DNA of 20,593 bases from Alphaproteobacteria bacterium UBA6187 (GTDB lineage: Bacteria; Pseudomonadota; Alphaproteobacteria; Rickettsiales; UBA6187): the NCBI GenBank assembly GCA_002422795.1, contig DITJ01000021.1:1-20593 (forward strand), given 5' to 3'. Shown piece after piece: positions 16,368 to 20,593 of this stretch. The notes beneath the pieces are model-generated. The model made no database searches. It had not been told where the DNA came from and saw only the letters and a list, made by a program, of their open reading frames with translations. The stretch's first letter is position 1, and every line of letters starts with the position of its first letter. Made by a program: the position numbers and the translations under genes.

Positions 16368-16393
16368 AAGCTACGAATGGCATAATTGCCCTA

Positions 16394-16885
16394 TTACTTC
16401 TTAGTTTCTATATTTTTCTCGCCTGCACCTTCTTTATGTTTCATGCCCATATAGTTACGGCCGCTTGCAGCTTTTGCAAGGATTTTACGTTCATCAGCGG
16501 TGAATTGTACGGCAATCAAAGCAATTGCTTCATTTCTGCTGGTGTTGATTGCATTTTCTATAGCTAATGCTTCTGCAGTTTTGGCTGTATAAGCATTTTT
16601 ATCAAATTCAGGAGCTAGCATTAAATCGTTTTTTTCTTTATGTAAGCTATGCAGCTTTTCATAATTTGCTTTATTATCGTCGCGGTTCTTCTGCATGGTT
16701 TTATTAAATATTTCCTGCTTTTCTTTAGGTAGCTTTGCAATTAAGGTATCTTTTTTCATTGAGTGCTGTTGGTAGTTTGCATCTTTCTCGGTTTTTGTGC
16801 CACCAATGGCTGGAATATCGTTAGCTATCACCATATTTGTAGAAAACAATAAAACCATTGCGGTTGTAACAAGTATCTTTTTCAT
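16394..16885 (-). CDS. Spy/CpxP-like periplasmic protein (metal-resistance family)
   Basis: The protein (163 residues) has a clear signal peptide (MKKILVTTAMVLLFSTNMVIA, then ND) and a mostly helical, charged mature part: LPKEKQEIFNKTMQKNRDDN, NYEKLHSLHKEKNDLMLAP.FD and FTADERKILAKAA. A pair of long helices with an 'L..P.FD...' turn and a terminal 'FT..ER..LA' motif fits the Spy/CpxP/CnrX-like periplasmic group, which act as ATP-independent chaperones or metal-stress sensors. The C-terminus is Met/His/Lys-rich (YMGMKHKEGAGEKN). The start has an AGAGGTG site. It lies downstream of the AI-2E family permease on the same strand with a 104-base gap and may be co-transcribed. Precise function is inferred only at family level. 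Confidence 0.7.
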   Translation of the reverse strand: MKKILVTTAMVLLFSTNMVIANDIPAIGGTKTEKDANYQQHSMKKDTLIAKLPKEKQEIFNKTMQKNRDDNKANYEKLHSLHKEKNDLMLAPEFDKNAYTAKTAEALAIENAINTSRNEAIALIAVQFTADERKILAKAASGRNYMGMKHKEGAGEKNIETKK

Positions 16886-16989
16886 AAAATCACCTCTGGT
16901 TATGTGTTAATCGGCAGTTTGAATCAGAATGAGTATATATACCAGACAAGCAAAAAAACCTCTAAAGTAAAACGAGATTAGTCAATTAT

Positions 16990-18024
16990 TTAGATTAATT
17001 TGGCTTTGGAGAGCTCTTCTTTTAGATATGCGTAATATATGGGAGCCGCAATAATACCGCTTATACCGAATAATGCTTCCATAATAAGCATTGCAACAAT
17101 TATTTCCCATGCGCTGGAACTTGTGTGGTATCCGATTATATGGGCATTAAGGAAATATTCAAGTTTATGGATAATGACTAAAAAAGTTAGTGCTGCAATG
17201 GCAGTATCAACAGAAACATTAAGCCCTACAAGCACAATAACTGTGTTGGAAATTAAGTTGCCGATAACCGGTAAAAGACCAACAATAAACGTGATTATGA
17301 TAAGTGTTTTTGTAAATGGTAAAACCGTACCGAATAGGGGGAAAATAACCGCAAGAAAAATGGCTGTAAAGAATGTATTTATCAATGATATTTTCGCCTG
17401 GGAGAAAACTATCCTGCGGAAGGCTTTATTAATCAAATCAGCCCTTTTTGCCAGGATGACGGTCATGGGACCGGATTTTTTGGTTTTATGCAGGGCGCTA
17501 TAGGCTATCATTCCTCCGATAATCATTCCCATTAAAATATATATTATTACAATTCCAATGTTTTTTCCTATATGGCTTAGTTGGAACGCATGTTTACGCA
17601 GCCAGTCGGAAGCTGCAATTTGTATATCCTTAACATTTTCCGGGATATATTCCTTAAGCCAGCCAGGAAGGTGTGACCTTGCAGTGGCAATGGTGTCTGC
17701 CATGTTTTGCAACATTGCAATAAATTCACTGGCGCCGCTATTAAAAAACGATGCAAACCCCATCATGCTCAGGGTGATTACTGTTATAATTATTATTGAT
17801 ATGATAACCAGGGTAAGGGCTTTACCTATTGCTGGTACAATCCCTATCCTTCCTAGTAGCGGCGTTACAACTTCAACCAGGTTAAATACCAGCAATCCGG
17901 CAAGGAAGGCGGGAAGTAAATTAATGCGCAGGAGTAAAAATAAGGCAAAAACAGTAAGTAGTAGTAATGTAATGTATAGAATCCTGTTATCTTCTTGCAC
18001 CGCAAACGAATTTTGTTCTTCCAT
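16990..18024 (-). CDS. AI-2E/PerM family membrane permease
   Basis: The protein of about 344 residues has the AI-2E transporter (UPF0118/PerM) layout: two N-terminal helices (ILYITLLLLTVFALFLLL, LLPAFLAGLLVFNLV), a third (LTLVIISIIIITVITLSM), a long soluble loop (about residues 95-150), and a C-terminal bundle containing INTFFTAIFLAVIFPLFG, FIVGLLPVIGNLISN and a final helix GISGIIAAPIYYAY. The FxxGLLPxIGN motif is a family hallmark. Members have been linked to AI-2 export or Na+/H+ antiport, so the substrate is uncertain. I chose the second in-frame ATG (18024) because GGAG lies 9 bases before it; the ATG at 18039 has no ribosome site and adds 5 residues. The divergent space to 18213 must hold its promoter. 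Confidence 0.9.
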   Translation of the reverse strand: MEEQNSFAVQEDNRILYITLLLLTVFALFLLLRINLLPAFLAGLLVFNLVEVVTPLLGRIGIVPAIGKALTLVIISIIIITVITLSMMGFASFFNSGASEFIAMLQNMADTIATARSHLPGWLKEYIPENVKDIQIAASDWLRKHAFQLSHIGKNIGIVIIYILMGMIIGGMIAYSALHKTKKSGPMTVILAKRADLINKAFRRIVFSQAKISLINTFFTAIFLAVIFPLFGTVLPFTKTLIIITFIVGLLPVIGNLISNTVIVLVGLNVSVDTAIAALTFLVIIHKLEYFLNAHIIGYHTSSSAWEIIVAMLIMEALFGISGIIAAPIYYAYLKEELSKAKLI

Positions 18025-18212
18025 AATTTCATTCTCCATTGATTATTCAATATATTACAAATGGAGATGTAAAACAATACTTTCAATTATGGTTTGTGAT
18101 TTTTCATAACACTACATCGCATCTTTATTTTCCTTTTATATCTTTAAGCCCTATCCGTTATCGCTTCTTTATATCGCTTATGTTTTACTCATTCAAACAA
18201 GGAGCATGAGTT

Positions 18213-18393
18213 ATGGTCCATGAGGATAATTGGCTGCATTTAAAGACTTTCTTGAATTTTTAAAGAAAGGGATAAAGGGATGTTGCCGGAAGGCGAGTCT
18301 GTAATGCAAACCAAAGAGGAGGGAGGAACTGAAAATATAAACAATAATAAAAATAATCAAAGAATTTGCCGTTATTTCGGAACTGTAATTTAG
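18213..18393 (+). pseudogene. small gene broken by two apparent single-base deletions
   Basis: A strong ribosome site (AAGGAG) stands 8 bases before ATG 18213, but that frame closes after 16 codons. Reading MVHEDN in the first frame, then LAAFKDFLEFLKKGIKG in the second from about 18230, then MLPEGESVMQTKEEGG and on to the stop at 18391-18393 in the third, gives one coherent, charged protein of about 60 residues. Each switch is a shift of -1 at a short homopolymer (AATT near 18229, GGG near 18279), as expected from one missing base each. The rest ends in an Asn/Lys-rich stretch and ICRYFGTVI. I do not recognise the family. The ATG at 18280 could also start a 37-residue gene on its own. Either decay or sequence error would explain it. 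Confidence 0.4.
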
Positions 18394-18453
18394 TTACGGA
18401 TTTTGGCATTTACCAGGAGTTTCTAAATTTATAATCATTTAAGGAGTAAAACT

Positions 18454-19287
18454 ATGCCTAATGCAAGACGTCAATATTCTAACCAGAACTGGAACCGCGC
18501 TGAAAGCAACAGGAGGTCACAATCCCAATCTTCAGCAGGAAGCAGGCAAGGTGGTGCCCAGGAGCAAAGTTTAGGGCAGTATTCAGGGCCGTACCAGGGC
18601 AGCGGAAGTGGTAGCCAGGCAAATAGCAATTTAGCTTCTTACCAGGATAATATCATTCCTTTACAGTCAACTTATTTAGCACCATTTGTAAGCTTTTTCT
18701 CTGAAATAGACAAAGTCTTTAATAAAAGCCTCCGTAATTTCGGGATGCCTGCTTTGCCAGATATTTTTGAAGGACAAAGTGCGTTTAGCCCAAATGTAGA
18801 TATCGTTTCAAACGAGAACGAATATATTATCACTGCCGAATGTCCCGGTATGGATGAAAGGGATTTAAGAGTTGAAGTTTCTGTAGATGGCACACTTTGC
18901 ATTAGCGGTGTTAAAAGACAGGAAAACCAGGAAAGAAGCCGCAATATTGAATGCGTTGAGTGCAGCTATGGTGCGTTTGAGCGTAATTTATCATTACCTG
19001 AAGATGCTTGCCGTGAAGATATTGAAGCAAATTTCAGAAATGGTGTACTTACAATCAGTTGCCCACGTGTAGAAGGTCGCAGGTCCCAGTCTCGCCCGAT
19101 TGCTATTAACGGCAATGCAGGCGGTTCTGAAAGGGGCAGTGCAGGTGGTTCTGAAAGGGGAGGTGCAGCAGAAAGGGCTGGTGCTTCCGCGCAGGAAAGA
19201 AGCGGCATTGCTGGTCAGGAGCGCGGTGGCCTTGCAGCTGAACGCGCCCATGAAAAAAGCAGCCAGGGTCCTAAAAGAGCTGCATAA
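18454..19287 (+). CDS. Hsp20 small heat shock protein with cysteine-rich core and disordered tails
   Basis: The protein (277 residues, long for the family) has three parts. Residues 1-68 are Gln/Ser/Gly-rich and low in complexity. Residues about 110-205 are the alpha-crystallin domain: NVDIVSNENEYIITAECPGM, DLRVEVSVDGTLCISG, ECSYGAFERNLSLPEDA and FRNGVLTISCPR, where the A-x-x-x-n-GVL motif is intact (FRNGVLTI). RPIAI near 213 is the C-terminal IxI-type motif used in oligomer assembly. The last 60 residues are a Gly/Ala/Glu/Arg repeat tail. Small heat shock proteins hold unfolding proteins in the cytoplasm. Six cysteines in the core are unusual. The ATG follows AAGGAG. A terminator lies 11 bases after the stop. 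No clear sigma-32 promoter was found. Confidence 0.95.
   Translation: MPNARRQYSNQNWNRAESNRRSQSQSSAGSRQGGAQEQSLGQYSGPYQGSGSGSQANSNLASYQDNIIPLQSTYLAPFVSFFSEIDKVFNKSLRNFGMPALPDIFEGQSAFSPNVDIVSNENEYIITAECPGMDERDLRVEVSVDGTLCISGVKRQENQERSRNIECVECSYGAFERNLSLPEDACREDIEANFRNGVLTISCPRVEGRRSQSRPIAINGNAGGSERGSAGGSERGGAAERAGASAQERSGIAGQERGGLAAERAHEKSSQGPKRAA
19117..19164 (+). repeat. 24-base tandem duplication encoding the Hsp20 tail
   Basis: Units 19117-19140 and 19141-19164 both read GCAGG(C/T)GGTTCTGAAAGGGG and differ at only a few positions. They encode AGGSERGS and AGGSERGG. More diverged Glu-Arg units follow (AAERAGA, AQERSGI, GQERGGL), so the tail probably grew by repeat expansion. Confidence 0.85.
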
Positions 19288-19297
19288 TACATAAGAA

Positions 19298-19326
19298 AAG
19301 CCGCTCCCCGTAAAGGGGGGCGGTTT
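19298..19326 (+). terminator. intrinsic terminator after the Hsp20 gene
   Basis: AAGCCGCTCCCC (19298-19309) pairs with GGGGGGCGGTTT (19315-19326) over 12 positions with two G-T wobbles and a five-base GTAAA loop. The stem ends in T-rich sequence (GTTTGTT). It begins 10 bases after the Hsp20 stop codon. Confidence 0.8.
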
Positions 19327-19424
19327 GTTCGAGGGTGCGTTATAGCTATTTCATTCTAACATAAGTTAATGCCAGCATGAATATCAATCCATTATCCTAT
19401 AAAACTAACAGTGCGGTGTTGATA

Positions 19425-19952
19425 ATGAATAGATATAAAATATATTTTTTAATATTATTTGCAGCCTTACTATTGCAAGGTTGCAATAGCGCAAGCGAAG
19501 AGGAAGTTAAATCTGAAATATTCGGTAGTGTTGCGGTAATTGACGAAAATGGGTGGGATATTACCGAATATTGCAATGTAAACTTAAGGGAAAATTATAT
19601 TTTCGTACAAAAAGCAGTGGCGGGGAAAAATAAATTACGTCCGATAGTTTGCACGACATGGTATCATCTTTATAATATAAATTTGGATGATTTAAGCATA
19701 GATGTCCCGCGCGAGAATATAGCTGTTTATTTTGGTGACATAACCATATATCTGAACAACGCTAACCGTGATTATAATATTGCAATCCACGGAAAAGACA
19801 CTGCTGCACTTTATTCCGGCAAGTTCCCTGTAGTAAAGGGTAGCCTTGAAATCGGCCAGAATAAAAAATATTGGTCACGAAATGCTATTGATGGCAAAAC
19901 AAATATAATGTTGCCGGGCTGGCCAAATTATAAAAATACAGCTCACCCTTAA
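19425..19952 (+). CDS. small lipoprotein of unknown function
   Basis: The protein (175 residues from ATG 19425) starts MNRYKIYFLILFAALLLQGC: a lysine/arginine-containing n-region, a hydrophobic core and the lipobox LQGC, so Cys20 should be lipidated. An in-frame ATG at 19377 would add 16 residues before the signal and is unlikely. The mature part begins NSASEEEVKSEIFG, then appears beta-rich (IFGSVAVIDENGWDITEYC, IAVYFGDITIYLN, YNIAIHGKDTAALYSGKFPV), suggesting a compact beta fold. I recognise no family. It does not resemble PelC. The residue after Cys is Asn, which does not strongly signal inner-membrane retention. It lies after the Hsp20 terminator and 69 bases before the hemerythrin gene, with which it could share a transcript. 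Confidence 0.7.
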   Translation: MNRYKIYFLILFAALLLQGCNSASEEEVKSEIFGSVAVIDENGWDITEYCNVNLRENYIFVQKAVAGKNKLRPIVCTTWYHLYNINLDDLSIDVPRENIAVYFGDITIYLNNANRDYNIAIHGKDTAALYSGKFPVVKGSLEIGQNKKYWSRNAIDGKTNIMLPGWPNYKNTAHP

Positions 19953-20021
19953 AGTTATCCTACTCACCTAAGCCCCTAATATAATTCATTTCTAATTTAT
20001 ATAAAAGTAAGGAGCATGCCC

Positions 20022-20468
20022 ATGGACATTTATACTTATCTTAAAAAAGATCACAGGTTAATAAATGATTTAATAGAACAAGTCTTAAATTCAAAAAGCC
20101 CGACTGGAAGAGAGGAGATTTTTGACGAAATAAAACAAGAATTCTTGGTGCATGCCGAAACGGAACAGGCGACTTTCTATTCAGCTATTAAAGACGAAGA
20201 TGACACCAGGGAAAATATTGAAGATGCTACGGATGAACATGAAGATATAAAAGATATCCTACGCCAATTATCGAAGATGTCTGCAAATAATGAAAAATGG
20301 CTGGTGCTTTTTGGAGAATTAAAACAAGCTATTGAACACCATGTGCAAGACGAAGAAACCCGTATTTTTGACAAAGCTAAAGAGATACTAAGCGAGCATG
20401 ATGCCAACCAGCTTGCACTGGATATGGACAGGATGAAGGATGAATTCCTGGACAGGCACGCTGCATAA
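20022..20468 (+). CDS. hemerythrin HHE cation-binding domain protein
   Basis: The protein (148 residues) is a four-helix HHE-domain protein. Candidate di-iron ligands are spaced as in the family: His11 (KKDHRLIND), His44 with Glu48 (LVHAETE), His73 (TDEHEDI), and His106/His107 with Glu111 (IEHHVQDEE). Bacterial HHE proteins bind a non-haem di-iron site and are linked to oxygen, nitric oxide or oxidative-stress responses; the exact role here is not known. I chose ATG 20022 because GGAG lies 7 bases before it; the ATG at 20016 is only one base from that site. The gene follows the lipoprotein on the same strand. The same leader, AAGGAGCATG, also precedes the broken gene at 18213. Confidence 0.93.
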   Translation: MDIYTYLKKDHRLINDLIEQVLNSKSPTGREEIFDEIKQEFLVHAETEQATFYSAIKDEDDTRENIEDATDEHEDIKDILRQLSKMSANNEKWLVLFGELKQAIEHHVQDEETRIFDKAKEILSEHDANQLALDMDRMKDEFLDRHAA

Positions 20469-20593
20469 TGCCTGTTCATTACCAATCGCCCCGCAATGTA
20501 TAGCGTTTCCGCTTTTCATTTCTGCTAAGTTATTTGAGGCGAGTAAAATTTTAGCCTAGTAAACCTAAGTGAATTTTATGAATCCGAAAAATA

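Noticed and set aside
16292..16567. Plus-strand open frame after the flippase
   Set aside because: It overlaps the multi-hairpin repeat and lies antisense to the Spy-like gene, which has a signal peptide and a good ribosome site.
20578..20593. ATG near the right edge as the start of another gene
   Set aside because: Only five codons are visible and there is no clear ribosome site, so it cannot be supported.
1..20593. CRISPR array, tRNA, rRNA, integrase or transposase genes
   Set aside because: I looked for regularly spaced repeats, tRNA-like cloverleaf arms and recombinase motifs and found none; the repeats present are isolated palindromes.

Overview
The window looks like a chromosomal segment of an AT-rich Gram-negative bacterium, most likely an alphaproteobacterium. 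The reasons are the outer-membrane secretion genes, a short (unimodal) QueF, an ApaG whose N-terminus resembles alphaproteobacterial versions, and gene junctions full of short GC-rich palindromes of a kind familiar from Rickettsiales-like genomes. The lineage is an inference; no rRNA or tRNA gene is present to confirm it.

Layout. (1) 1-1776, plus strand: the end of a GNAT acetyltransferase, a small secreted protein with a duplicated cysteine motif, queF and apaG. (2) 1777-5501: two palindromic intergenic elements, then on the minus strand glmS and a GalE/WbpP-type nucleotide-sugar epimerase, separated by a 446-base gap packed with nested repeats. (3) 5772-6296, minus strand: a P-loop protein of unknown function. 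(4) 6593-13790, plus strand: the centrepiece, a Pel-exopolysaccharide-like block in which both PelA and PelB appear as two separate genes each (glycosidase; deacetylase; membrane-anchored TPR scaffold; outer-membrane barrel). (5) 13913-16240: a minus-strand LamG-like protein with an inserted module, and a plus-strand Wzx-type flippase. (6) 16394-20468: stress and envelope genes: a Spy-like periplasmic protein, an AI-2E/PerM family permease, a small frameshifted gene, a cysteine-rich Hsp20 with low-complexity tails, a lipoprotein and a hemerythrin-domain protein.

How it may fit together. GlmS makes glucosamine-6-phosphate, the entry to UDP-GlcNAc. The epimerase could convert UDP-GlcNAc to UDP-GalNAc. 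The PelA-like enzymes could deacetylate and trim a GalNAc/GlcNAc polymer in the periplasm, and the PelB-like pair could carry it through the outer membrane. The synthase half of a Pel system (PelD, PelE, PelF, PelG) and the lipoprotein PelC are not in this window. The block is therefore either a partial cluster with its partners elsewhere or a different polysaccharide system that uses Pel-type export.

All three convergent gene junctions (about 1777-2262, 13791-13912, 16241-16393) hold a palindromic element. Homopolymer-associated frameshifts at 18213-18393 suggest either a decaying small gene or sequence errors. No tRNA, rRNA, CRISPR array or transposase gene was seen.
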